Shown in pieces: positions 25,454 through 37,350 of a DNA stretch of 64,000 bases. The notes below the pieces were generated by a model. The model made no database searches, was not told where the DNA came from, and saw only the letters and a list, made by a program, of their open reading frames with translations. The position numbers and the translations under genes were made by a program. Origin of the DNA: Trichoplax sp. H2. Lineage: Eukaryota > Placozoa > Uniplacotomia > Trichoplacea. The DNA lies in NCBI GenBank assembly GCA_003344405.1, contig NOWV01000007.1, positions 744,001-808,000 on the forward strand, written 5' to 3'. The first letter of the stretch is position 1; each line of letters begins with the position of its first letter.

Positions 25454-28400
25454 CTAAACTACGATATCATAAAATATTCCAGCAATTTTATATCTTATTA
25501 AAAAGGCCAATCCGGAACATAATACCTAAATTAAGAAATTATGGAAACAGACGGTAAGCCGATAAAGTTACTTCGATATTGCAAATGATTGTACACCGAA
25601 GTGCTCTTACTTGAATGATTAAGAGGTATGTCGTTAGTACGGGTTCTCTCGTCGGTCCAATATATTTTAATAAAAGATTGATAATTGTTAAATTGTTGAC
25701 CTGCATATATTCTTTACCCTCTCCGTTACTCTCTTCGACATGCAAAAGGCCAAAAAGACGAAACAATCTTAGACATAGACGACCAAGAAAATTTAAATCT
25801 TTGCTTTTAAAGTGGGCAAAGCTCATGCCGAGTAATCCTGTCTTAGGATTAAACCTGTTGTAATGATAGTTTTCATTCAATGAATTTTAATTTTATCAGA
25901 ATAATAGCATTTGTTTTAAGAAAAATATGAAAGATTCGTACTTTGGAAGTCGATGTCTAGGACAGTGGACAAGCCCAAAGAGTTGTGGGCACGAATACAA
26001 GAAATTAAAGATTTGTGGGATGAAAAATAGCAGCATGGTTTTGCTAAAGTGTCCTAGAATAGCGACCACTGCAAATGTCATTCCGGCAAAATAGCAAAAC
26101 GTATCACCTACAAAAACTCTTGAAGGATACCTAATGCATAATAAGAAAAAGATTAGTTTTAACTTCATTTCATAGCTATCGCCATTTCAAATTAGATTAG
26201 TACGATCATTAATGATTACAATATATTTTAACGCTGTCTTATGATGATTTATATGATTACCAGTTATGAAAGAGAAGTGCAGCAGTGACTGCACAAAAGG
26301 GCATGATAAAATAAAGTGAGAAACGATGCGCATCAGGGGATGCTCCATTAAGTTCAATGATATTAAAAGTCATTACAGAAAGTCCAATAACTAATGATTG
26401 GCCAGCTTCAATACCATTAATTCCGGCATATATATTAATAGCATTGGTGCAAAAGACGGCCAGCATACCCATATAGACGTAGTAAAGGAAGCCTATTGAT
26501 ACATGTAAAGGTATGTTCAATTGATAGCTAAAAATAGGGTGTCCAATAAAAGATTTGTCTAATAAAGTATAGCCCCTAAATTGACTAAAGTGTAATCTTA
26601 TTTATGCAATAGAAGAATGCAACTAGCGGCAATGTCTATTTCTTTGATTTTGTAGACAACTGAAAACGCTGTAACACTATGCAATACAGTTTGACTTTCA
26701 GAATTACCTAAATTCAAATCATTCCCAACGTAAGCGTGCAAAATCTTGGGAACAATGATAGTTGTAGATCCAAAATTGACTAAATAGACCATTAGAAGTG
26801 GTAGTGAAGCAATAGTTGGTAAAATGAGCTTATGACGCCATCTAAGATTGAGAACATCATCAGAGAAGCCAAGCAGAATCATACAACAAATAGATAGTAG
26901 AGCAGAAATATGCTCCACAAACTGAAAGAGATGAATACAAAGTGTAATGTTAGCTGCAATTTGACATCATCCATTGTTGTTTCTCGAAGAGTTTTAATTA
27001 GAAATGAATATCGTTTTATCTTTGTTTGTTATTATCCATGCAATGATGCGTATATGTCTACAGTATACGCGTATTTTGTAATTATAATGGTGCTACAGTA
27101 GATGATGTAAGGCTAAAACAGGATTAGCAAATGGTTAGCAATACTGTATATCATACCAAGAGATTAGGAATAGCAAGTTTATGTGTGTTAAACATAAATA
27201 ACTTCATACAGTATACTATAAGGTTTAATGTAAGATTATTATCCTTTATTTAGTCACAGCCTCCTATTAGATGCTTCAAGATTTATTCGAGAATAGTCGA
27301 TTTCTTAGTAATATGATATGATTGTAGTAGTAAGGCTTAATTGGTTGCTACTGTTACTTACACAGCCTAATGTATGTATTACAATATGAAAATTTATCGG
27401 AGAAGAGTCGATTTTGAGAAATACAATCCTAGAAGATTTAATTAATTATTATTATTGCTATTTATAGAGTATAGCCTAAGGTAGGTAGTTACCGGTGAAT
27501 CGATTTTAAAGTATATAATCCTAATAAGGATTCACTAGTTATTCTTCTTACTTATTGATACAGTCTAATACACTATAGTATGTTGATCGCTTGAGAATAG
27601 TTGATTTTGAAAAACTAGAATCACAACAAGATTTAATTCAGTTGTTGTTATTGACCAAAGTTTCTCCTAATATGCAACAATATTTTTATGGGAATAATGG
27701 ATTTTTAAGAAAGACAATCCTACTAAGATTACATGGCCACCTCTTGCTATTTACCGATGTACAATTGAAAATATTATAACATGGCATTGATTGAGAATAG
27801 TCGATTTTTGAGAGATATTATTCTGATTGTACTACACGTCTACCTACAGTCGACATTACCATACTAACCTCATGATGTGGAAATGTGTATTTTCCTCGCT
27901 CCAGCCATAATGCAATGTAAGGAATGGGAATAAAAATGAATACTGTAATGAGGAAAGCACAGCCACATACAACACCGAGTGATTCCGCTCTATGAAGAAA
28001 TAGCATGAAAATAGCAACGATTAGATAGAATTTGTATGTGTCAGTATCGCTATCATAGAGTAGAATTAGGCGTATCTTCCTGTCAATTTCTAGTCGTTGA
28101 TTTGTGCTAAAGTATTGCAAAGTCTGCACTCCGTACAGTAGGTTGATTCAAGCTTAGAAATAACAGGAAATGAATTTCTATCTGCAACACAGGCTATCGC
28201 ATTTTAGTCTGGATAATTCAATAATGAAAATATCGAGTTATTGCTGTCCATCACTTGCAGTGATGGAAAGGATATGCCTATGGTGCGTTATTTTCCACCT
28301 GCAGCGTCGATCATGAAGGCCTGACTACCCTACGATGGTCTCCAGTAGTGACGCGTTGTAGTACTTACACTTTCTCATCGGAAGTTTTATTCAGATCGCG

Positions 28401-28520
28401 TCCATGAAGGCCAGCTTGGATGAATAATCGCCTAGCACCAGGGATCGAAATGACAGTGGTTATCAAAGCAATGACTGATGCAAAAGCATTAATGATGATA
28501 GGATCCGGTACATCGATCAT
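25454..28520 (-). CDS. DPAGT1: UDP-GlcNAc:dolichyl-phosphate GlcNAc-1-phosphate transferase
   Basis: ER membrane enzyme that moves GlcNAc-1-phosphate from UDP-GlcNAc to dolichyl phosphate, the first step of N-glycan precursor assembly and the target of tunicamycin. Seven exons on the minus strand: 28520-28369, 27989-27869, 26921-26708, 26492-26261, 26130-25942, 25854-25611, 25525-25454, giving 407 aa, almost the human length (408). Conserved blocks include [63 protein letters not shown] (with the metal-binding Asp) and CPRHRLP (UDP-GlcNAc-binding loop). Many hydrophobic segments fit a polytopic membrane protein. Start: the ATG at 28520 gives MIDVPDP, level with the human N-terminus; the open frame extends 26 codons upstream without another ATG. 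Phases all close. Confidence 0.96.
27270..27825. repeat. Degenerate ~100-bp tandem repeat inside DPAGT1 intron 2
   Basis: A core resembling GAGAATAGTCGATTTTGAGA recurs near 27289, 27400, 27491, 27591, 27692 and 27791, at spacings of about 90-115 bp, often followed by a variant of ATACAATCCTA. Copies are well diverged, so this is an old array. The intron (26922-27868) otherwise shows nothing. Confidence 0.7.
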
Positions 28521-30120
28521 GTTAGATGCTAGTAGAGCCTGCAAGGGCACATAACCTGGATTAGAGCTTTCTTGTCCAGCTTTGCCGAGGTCAATCAATG
28601 GAGTTACAGTACAATCCTCTGTGTTTTACAGTGTACGGTACGCACCTCCACAGTCTCTGTACTGTAAAATCCAACTGATTTAGCAAGCGCTTTTTATAGC
28701 CGATGGTTGGTTTGACTCTACTATCGTATCCTACTGTCTGAGTATGTCCACTTGTATAGGAGGTTAGGACGAACTAGCGTCCACCACCGTCGCTCTACGC
28801 TGTTGGCGAATGGCAATGATCCACGTATCAAGTCTATCTAAAATGATCATGGATTGCATCATCGATTGAGATGAATATGGTCGATATTCGAGCTGTAGTA
28901 GTCGTATCCACTTGTACGATGGATTTATAGAATGTCTTCGATTAAAATATGAGGCCTTAACTGGTCATCCATGGTCTCCAATTGCGCCAATCAGACAGTG
29001 TTAAATATTAGTTGCAGTTGAACTGACCCAGTGTAGCTCCACTGAAGGTAGCAAGTCATGGAGAGTGTGTTGAAGTATTTTTACTTGGTACTGTAGAAAC
29101 TAGAAAGTATTGGTTTGGCATGGTTATAGCGCTAGAGTGACTACTTCAATGTAAAATTGAATTACGGATATAGAATCTTAAAGTCCACAGCTCTCTGTAC
29201 ATATTAAAAGCATGCGTTTGCGATTGATTTTGTACAAATTGATGCAGAAATTGTAATATCGAATGTATCAAATCGTGTCGTACAGTAGTGTACACTTGCA
29301 CACAGGACACTCTTGTACATAGTACAGCTCGCGGGATAACATGACAGTGGTGCTGTGACATGGGAGAATTTGCGGAGCATTTTCAAATTGTATTACGTTA
29401 GATTGGAACTATTTTCTATAAATAAGAAGACAGCTTGAATTCGAAATCTCAAAGTCTACAGCTATCTGTACAATACAGTGTACATATTAAAAGCATGCAT
29501 TTGCGATTTATTTTGTTCAAATTGATACCAAAATTGTAATATCGAATGTATCAAATCGCGTCGTACAGTAGTCTACACTTGCACACAGGACACTCTTGTA
29601 CGTTAGATTGGAACTACTTTTTATAAATGAGAAGACAGCTTGAATTCGAAAAGAAACATGCGCCTGAGAACATCGAGAGAGCAACAGAAGAATCCATTAG
29701 CATTTCTACTAGTGTGCAGTATATTGTAGGCAAGTGAAAAGAAGATTAGGAAGGACAACTGTATGGACTACAGGTCAATAAGCTACTACAGTATTTCTTT
29801 CCTCCTTTTACTGTAGTTTTAGTACTGTACACTGTGGATACGGATAGACAGACAGAAACTGCCCATCTTTCTTGCCTTTGAGATGTCTTCTCTGGGAGGA
29901 CCTGATACAAAATGCTCTACCTTATGACCGCAATCAGTGTGCTTATAGCAAGTGTCGTAGTTGGTATGATACCCTAGTGAAGTACTCGTGCAGTTAAGCC
30001 AGCTGATCAGACTTTTCCAGCCCAGCGAGCAAGTTCATCAGCTGCTCGAAGGTGCATGCTGCAATCCAACCTTTCTATTTTCTACTCCAACTTATTGTAG
30101 CGATATCTCCTTCTATCAAC
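28521..30120. other. Divergent intergenic region between DPAGT1 and MRPL9
   Basis: The 1.6-kb region must hold the promoters of both divergently transcribed genes. I see no clear TATA box. TACAGT/ACTGTA words are frequent (28605-28670, 29280-29300, 29450-29480, 29815-29835) and a long direct duplication occupies 29174-29652. Short open frames here have no recognisable features. Confidence 0.55.
29174..29652. repeat. Direct duplication of ~210-270 bp upstream of MRPL9
   Basis: Unit 1 (29174-29444) and unit 2 (29445-29652) are adjacent direct copies. Both contain the core ATCGAATGTATCAAATCG followed by CACTTGCACACAGGACACTC and end in a GAAGACAGCTTGAATTCGA block. Unit 1 carries about 75 extra bases (around 29318-29393) missing from unit 2; unit 2 has a small insert near 29470. 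Confidence 0.9.
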
Positions 30121-31774
30121 ATGATCTCTGCCATTTGTAAAAGTTATAATACCTTCTTCAAGCTTGGCTGTAATTTTTGCCAACGGTCATCGGGTGTTAA
30201 CGTCTCCAATGTTACGGTAAAGTAAATTATTTCACACGATGATCTTTCAAGGCATGCATACTTACTCGTACGATCGGATGCAGAAATCAATACCTTGGTC
30301 ATTGACATCGATCTATCCCTATTCTAGTTCATGTCCACAGGTTATTTTGCAATGAAGAAGAAAGAACGGATGAGAAAGAATCTGTTAGGAATCGGCAAGA
30401 AAAAAAGAGATAGCGGACTCATATTTGTGGTGCTAAAGAAAGCAGTCGAAGGTAATGCTGTTGTTGTAGATAAGTAGATCAGTATAGTGCTTTACTTAAA
30501 CAGTTACTCCTTGTCTTGATAAATTGATTATAATCAATTATTATTATTATTGAGATAAAACGAATTCATAAGCATAACTCCTCTGATGATAGCGTATCTT
30601 ACAGTATTACACCTTATTATCAGCGAAAATAGTAGCAAAGAGGTTATACGTATTCTAAATCTTTCCCTTTGTGATGATAAAAAGATATCGTAGTTCGTTC
30701 AGAATGCCTTCTAAAATTTACTTCTAGGCCTTAACTAGCTCTACTTCAATATTCAAACCAATATTAGCTATTCTTTACACGGAAATGAATGACGTTTCTC
30801 CCTGGTAATCTAAAGGATCTTAATCGTTTTGAATTGATATCACTTTTATTAAGGTTTAGGAAAGAAACATCAAGTAGTGCAAGTTAAACGTGGCTATGCT
30901 ACCAACTTCTTAATACCAACCAGATCAGCTTTATATGCTACTCGCGAAAATCTTTTCAAATGTGGAATATCAATGGTGAGCTTTACAGCTGAATACAGTA
31001 CAATTTAATACAGTATGATAGCCTTTGCCATACTGGCAGTATTAACTGTTAACGATGCTGACATATTCCTTCAATGAATCATTGTTATTCGCCTCAATAG
31101 ACTCCTCGCCGAGCCGCAATAGCAGCTCTGGATTTAACTAAGAACAAAAAATCTCCTACAGATAAAGTAAGCTGATATCCTTGTTCTCTAGTAGATCGTC
31201 TAGTGGTCACACAAATACATATCGCAATGACGTACAAATACACTCCTGTTGCAAACATGTTGATTGAGTCCTAATTGAACACGATCAATCTACTTTTTTA
31301 ACTAGTTATTAAAGTACTTAGCCCAAAAACCATTGGAAATTGAAGTTTCTCGTGATGCAGATTGGACTATCAATAAATATGTAGTAGCTCAAGAGTACCA
31401 GCGTAAGGTAATGAAATAATCCCCTTGAACTATTTTTACTGCTATACTGCTATACTGATAGTACTTTAGCAAAATAACGGCTGCAAACACTAAATACTAC
31501 TACTATGAACTCAGCTTCAGTTGCACGTACCATTGCAATCATTGGTAATGCCTCAGCCATTTCAAACGTTTGGCTTACACGAAGTTAAAATCAAGGTAGG
31601 CTTTGAATTTTTTACCTTTGTTTTGCTTTGCGCAGTTAGAAACATATTGTCATCAAATACTAAATTAATGACTTTCAATAGGTTAATGATAAAGTTGGAT
31701 TAGTTCCAGTAAAGGTGAACATTGTTAAACATGTCCCCAAAACCAAGCAAACAGAAGAAACTACCGCATCTTAA
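30121..31774 (+). CDS. MRPL9: Mitochondrial ribosomal protein L9 (bL9m)
   Basis: Component of the mitochondrial large ribosomal subunit. Seven exons: 30121-30216, 30328-30451, 30854-30975, 31101-31166, 31306-31407, 31521-31595, 31682-31774; 225 aa. The bL9 signature is VEGLGKKHQVVQVKRGYA then NFLIPTRSALYAT in exons 2-3, strikingly close to the bacterial N-domain; the later exons (KYLAQKPLEIEV, FGLHEVKIKVNDKVGLVPVKV) match the C-terminal domain. The first 30 residues (MISAICKSYN...) carry basic and hydroxyl residues and no acids, which fits a mitochondrial presequence. Exon 2 was started at 30328 because that acceptor keeps phase 0; the stronger-looking AG at 30340 would bring an immediate stop in phase 0. 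Exon 5 similarly uses the acceptor at 31305. The first exon is the least certain part. Confidence 0.9.
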
Positions 31775-32771
31775 AGGATCATATTTATATTAGTAATTTC
31801 GCAACGCTATTTTTGGGGGAGGACAGTATGTGCAGAACAAAATATCGTGTACATGTATAATATGATGGTTTCCAGTGATATACAGTATGGCGAATAGTGA
31901 CTACTTTAGAATGTGAGGTCACTGCCGAGGTTCTTGCCGAGAAAAAATAATGAAATCAAAAGAAACTAATTCATTACAAAGTATAACGCTCGAAGAATCA
32001 ATGCAAATACATCAACACTTTTTGAGTTTAAGGTTATATGGTAAAGGGAATAATTTTGCCTTCTATCAATAGTGCCTGGATGGAAATTGCTGTAGAGACA
32101 CTATCAATAACGAACGAACATATAAATTGCTATGGAAAATGTGACTGACTTTTAAAATATATATTTAAAGTTCAATTTTATCATGACATCAATGTAGATA
32201 TTGCTTCGCTAAATCACATAAATTTAAGCAGAGTACTCATTCAGTTGTAATTATTTCACAATTCATGCAATCGTAAGCAAGTCAGACATTCAATAAATTC
32301 TACTTTGTATTCCAAGGATCTTCTCATAAAAGTGTACTTAAAAAGTTCTTAATGTATACAATAGTGTACCAAAATTTTGAATACTTGTACACGGTTGTGT
32401 TGATACCATGGACTAGTAGTCCATAATTGATACGTATGCAAGTATGCCATATTACACAGGTAAGGCAACTTGCAAGAAAATATTATTCCAACGATTACGG
32501 CAATCTGCCGGCATAAAATAAGTATTTCGGACAGTAGCAAATTACGGCATATTTATTTGACTAGATATCCAATAGATATATTAGTAGACTGGAATACAAA
32601 ACAGTACCTGATCGCTGCCTATAGTTATAGTCGTTTCATCTACAGTAACAATAGTGCAGTAACAAATCTTAACAAAACAGCAAAAATTTCATATTTTCCA
32701 ATTAGCAAGCTATTTCTTTTAAATTCATCAGTAAATTTCACTGATTTAAAATAGTTTACATGAACTGATTT
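31775..32771. other. Convergent spacer between MRPL9 and the BUD22-like gene
   Basis: About 1 kb of AT-rich sequence. Minus-strand AATAAA at 32557-32552, 215 bases past the BUD22-like stop, may end that mRNA. A 94-codon plus-strand open frame (32470-32754) has no recognisable similarity and is probably chance. Nothing else seen. Confidence 0.5.
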
Positions 32772-35179
32772 TCAGTTTTCGTCATCATCGTCATTGAACA
32801 ACGTTCTCTTTCCTTGAAAAGCGCTAATAGCTGCTGTTTGCTGCTTTTTTAACTTACTTGCAGCCCAAGACGGATGCAAATTAGAAGATTCTGAGAAAAA
32901 GCATAAAAAATAGTATCTACCAACTTCTTGCAATGGAAAGCAACATGTTGATAAGCATGCAGTACCTTGGTTGCTAGCAGTTTCTACTTTTTTGATTCTT
33001 TTCTTATCCTCACGAGGAACGTTTTTTATTTTATTCGACTTATTTTGCTTTTTCAAACATTTCGCTTCCTTTCCATACTTTTCAATCCACAGTCTAAATA
33101 GAATGGATATTTACCATAAATTTCAGTAACAAGAGTTCACGTATAATATCACAGAAATGATATTAACACACAGAATAATCCAGTATTGCTACATTCCTTA
33201 GTATTTATGATATTCTGCTAAATAGACTTACTGTTGTCTTTGACGTTGCCCTAATCTATTCTTTTTCTTATCACCCTGTTTTAATATTTGACTTTTATTA
33301 AGTATGACGTAATTAAAGATATATTCGTATATACTACAATAATTTACTAAAATAAGGATTAAACTACTCCTTACAATTTCTGATGAATCACTATTTAGTG
33401 CGGAAGTATATACAGATTTTAAAGCCTTATTTTTATTGCCAATATCTGAGAATTTTCTTGACTCCAATTTCTGACTACTCTTAGATTGCTTGCTAGATTT
33501 TACATCGGTTTGTCGAGCAGAAATATTTCTTTTGCTGGAATCCGATAGAAAATGTGTACAGTTTTCAAATATATTCTGTGACAATCTTAATATCTTTGTT
33601 GACCTACCTGCCCATGTTGGAGTGTTTCCGTGTTTTTCTTGTAATTGCATCTATAGTGAAATAAATATCATTACTTTACAATCATTCAATACGATGCATT
33701 GAATGTAGAATTCGAATAATTGAAAATAATTCAAATATTGCATCGCGTTACGAACTATTGTACATACAAAACTAAGATATTTTGCGGTTACTAGATGAAA
33801 TTAAACAGCCCAAGATAAATTTTTGACTGCGATGAATGACGACTTTGATTATGATTGTAAATTAATTTAATTGAAATAGTCACCAAACGAGTATAGGACA
33901 TTTCATGATTGATACTACCTCAAAACTTTATCACTATATCTATGCTAGTCAGGTTGGGTGTTAAAACACGGTACGGCTAGGGATAGCATTGATCCGCGTT
34001 TATATGCAATACTAATGACGACAGACAAGGTTGCTTCCAGCTATATTTGAAATCTGACAAGATAACTATAAAATCGCTTAACTTATACCTAAAAGACGGT
34101 ATGGCTAGGGATAGCATTGATCCGCGTTTATATGCAATACTAATAATATAACGACAGACAAGGTTGCTTCCACCTACAGTATGTTTAAAATCTGACAAGA
34201 TAACTATAAAATCGTTTAATTTATACCTAACTCTTTGTTACTTTATTGACATGACTACTACCTCGCCGGCGACTTATCTACGCCACTGTAACCCTTCATA
34301 GCTAAATATTGTATTCCTTGCTTTGCAATCACATAGAGTACACCAAGGTGAAATAACATACCTTGGCGATAGACGTCCTGTATTGGTTTTGAATTTACTA
34401 ATCGCTGCAATAGTCTACTTCTAGTCATATCGTCGTCCTAAAGAGATTGAAAACTTTTATATTCTGTATTGAATATGATTGATATAGTGTAAAATAATGT
34501 AGTTGGTGATTTGCCCATTGGCTATAATGTAAAACTTACTTGTTTGTCAACATCGTCATCTAATATTGCCGTTACAACATGGTCTGGATCAAAATCCTAA
34601 GCAATCAAAATTTCATCAAGATGGCAATAAGTCAAACATTTCATCATACAATTGATTGGCTGTATTTATTGAACGTCATCGAAGCATCTACAGTTAGAAT
34701 TCACCGAGTGTCTTCCATTGCATTAACTAATCTGCTTGCAATCGATTTCTCGTCACTAATTTGAATTATCCTAATACTAACTTTTATGATGTCCATGTGA
34801 TTGACTAAGTTATTGGCTTTACGTTGATTCTTCTGCAGTTGTTCCTCGGTACCTCTATGATGATAAGAAAGATTTTGTTGAAATAATATAAGCAAGCCTA
34901 TTGAATACTCATAATGATGCAAGTCCATGCCAAATCATTATACTGTACAGCTGCAAAGACGATATAAACGTAAATTTATTCCAATAGAATCAGTGGATTT
35001 CTGTAGTATAAGTTACCCAGTGATCTGCATGTCTATCAGAAATACTCACTACACATCTTTACTTACTTTTTGGCTTTTAATTGTTTCATCTTCCGTGTCA
35101 ATCGATGAATCTCGTGTACCTTGGCTAATTTAATAGCTCTAGTTAACTTCTTTCGATCAATACTGTTCGATGCTGACAT
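32772..35179 (-). CDS. SRFBP1: BUD22/SRFBP1-family nucleolar protein
   Basis: Member of the BUD22 family (yeast Bud22, human SRFBP1), linked to small-subunit rRNA processing. Nine exons on the minus strand: 35179-35067, 34854-34782, 34596-34540, 34437-34362, 33650-33608, 33534-33375, 33275-33232, 33093-32966, 32890-32772; 270 aa, shorter than human SRFBP1 (about 430). Family marks: LKAKKGTEEQLQKNQRKANN early, the NRLGQRQRQQLWIEKYGKEAK block in exons 7-8, and LHPSWAASKLKKQ then FQGKRTLFNDD at the end. The middle (exons 5-6) is basic, Ser-rich and poorly conserved; exon 5 (43 nt) was chosen because it alone closes the phases between exons 4 and 6. Intron 4 carries a 128-bp direct duplication. 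The family call is firm; the exact middle exons are moderately sure. Confidence 0.88.
33969..34224. repeat. 128-bp direct duplication in intron 4 of the BUD22-like gene
   Basis: Two adjacent direct copies offset by 128 bases, each containing the core GGATAGCATTGATCCGCG and then ACAGACAAGGTTGCTTCCA. They differ by a few substitutions and small indels. Fully intronic. Confidence 0.9.
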
Positions 35180-35933
35180 TTTATGATCTCGTACTGCCAG
35201 TGGAAAAACGGTAGACAAGGCGTCGGATAAGTTGCCACCAAAGATTTTAGTAGTTGAACCTGATGAGGCTTTTAAAAGATATCAATGAGATATCAAATGC
35301 AATTTATTGTAGCAAAATAGTTGTGCAAGACGAATGGTTCAGCTCATTTTTTTTGCCTACATCGACGCGTATGTATTGCAATTAAGGAAGAAAACTTACC
35401 ATAAAATGGAGATTATCGATATACAGTAATAATCCTATAGTTTGCCAACCGATATCTAACCTCTAATAAGACGATTCATAATATAAAACTGTATAATTAA
35501 TCAACACTTGCAATGAATCCATGGCTTGCTCCTTGGCCAAGAGGAGGAACAAGTCTCCAGTAACTCATTGTCGAGGGATATTGGCAGAGTTTCAGTAGTC
35601 CTGTGTGCCAAACACTTAGATCGGATTACAATCACGTACTATGCATGTACTCATATAGCACTTTATTGCCTAGTGAAAAGTACTATAATACTGTATTCAG
35701 TTGTAGTCCACTATTATCATGAATATCATCGAAAATCGCGATCCTATAGCAGCCTCAACAAAACGTACCCTTGAACAGTAGAGTGAACCAAACAGGACTA
35801 TAAATGCAAGTGTACTCATTGAAACTACGTCGTGAAATAAACTTCATACCAGAAAGCACCTGCTCTTTTTTTTCTTGTAATCCCCAACTCAAAATAAGAA
35901 ATTCAATTTAACTTTTGCAGTTTATCCCTATGC

Positions 35934-37350
35934 AGCTACAAAAAGTTCACTAGTATTTTCCGGTAAACACCCTACAGTCAAATTTAGTGCTCTCCTTTTA
36001 CCTGTGATAAATTTTAATTAGTAAATCAAGGACTTATATACCATATCTGATACAATTTATGCCCATAGGTAGCAATGTTGGATCGTAGTCTAAATCCAAG
36101 ATGGAGCTACAAAAACTTGACAAATATTTTCCAGTTAACACCCTACAGTCAAATTTAGTGCTCTCCTTTTACCTAAGATAAATTTTAATTATTAAATCAA
36201 GTTATATTAAATCAGGGACTCATATACTATATCTGACACAATTTATGCCCATAGGTAGCAATGTTGGATCGCAGTCTAAATCCAAGATGGAGCTACAAAA
36301 ACTTGACAAATATTTTCCGGTAAACACCCTACAGTCAAATTTAGTGCTCTCCTTTTACCTGTGATAAATTTTAATTAGTAAATCAAGGACTCATATACCA
36401 TATCTGATACAATTTATGCCCATAGGTAGCAATGTTGGATCGTAGTCTAAATCCAAGATAGAGCTACAAAAAGTTCACTAGTACTTTCCGGTAAACACCA
36501 GCAGTCAAATTTAGTGCTCTCCTTTTACCTGTGATAAATTTCAATTATTGAATCAAGAACTTGTATAGCGGATACAATTTGTGCAGATAGGTAGCAGTGT
36601 TGGATCGTAGTCTAAATCCAAGATGGAGCTACAAAACTTGACGAATATTTTCCAGTAAACACCTTACAGTCAAATTTAGTGCTCTCATTTTACCCGTGAT
36701 AAATTCCAATTATTAAATCAAGAACTCGTATAGCTGATACAATTTGCGCAGCTAGGTAGCAGTGTTGAATCGTAGTCTAAATTCAAGATGGAGCTACAAA
36801 AACTTAACAAATATTTTCCAGTAAACACTCTACAGTCAATTTAGTACTCTCATTTTGTCTATTGTAAATTCCAATTATTAAATCAAGGACTCGTATGCCA
36901 TGTCTGATACGATTGACAGGTAGTAGAATCATACATTAAAAGTATGCTGACTTAGAAGGCAGTTCTCCAGTTCTTTTATTGCAATATGTAATAGCAAAGA
37001 ATAGCATTTGAATTACTTCCAAATGAAGATCAGATAGAACAGATAGGTAGCAATGTTAGATCGTAGTCTAAATCCAAGATGCATGGAGCTACAGAAAGTT
37101 AACTAGTATTTTCCGGTAAACACTCTACAGTCAAATTTAGTGCTCTCATTTTATCCAAAGTAAATTTCAATTATTAAATCAAGTATTCGTATGTCATGTC
37201 TGATACGAGTTGTAGGTAGTAGAATGATGCATTAAAAGTATGCTAACTTAGAAGGTAGTTTTCCAGTTCTTTCATTCGATTACTGTAAATGAAAATTCAG
37301 ATAGAACAGATAGGTAGCAGTCTTAGATCGTGACCTAATTCCAATATGTT
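35934..37350. repeat. Tandem array of ~165-180-bp units, seven copies
   Basis: The unit core AGCTACAAAAACTTGACAAA starts at 35934, 36115, 36291, 36462, 36627, 36792 and 37087 in variants. It is followed by a TTTTCCGGTAAACACC block, GTCAAATTTAGTGCTCTC, and a GTAGCAATGTTGGATCGTAG block. Periods are 181, 176, 171, 165, 165 and 295. The last long interval carries an extra ~130-bp segment (near 36930-37040) that recurs after copy seven (near 37225-37300), so the end of the array has a higher-order structure. Confidence 0.93.

Noticed and set aside
30328-30360. Acceptor at 30339-30340 for MRPL9 exon 2
   Set aside because: With the phase-0 first exon it produces a stop within five codons; the acceptor at 30326-30327 keeps the frame.
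32470-32754. 94-codon plus-strand open frame after MRPL9
   Set aside because: No recognisable domain, AT-driven composition, and it overlaps the probable 3' UTR of the convergent gene.
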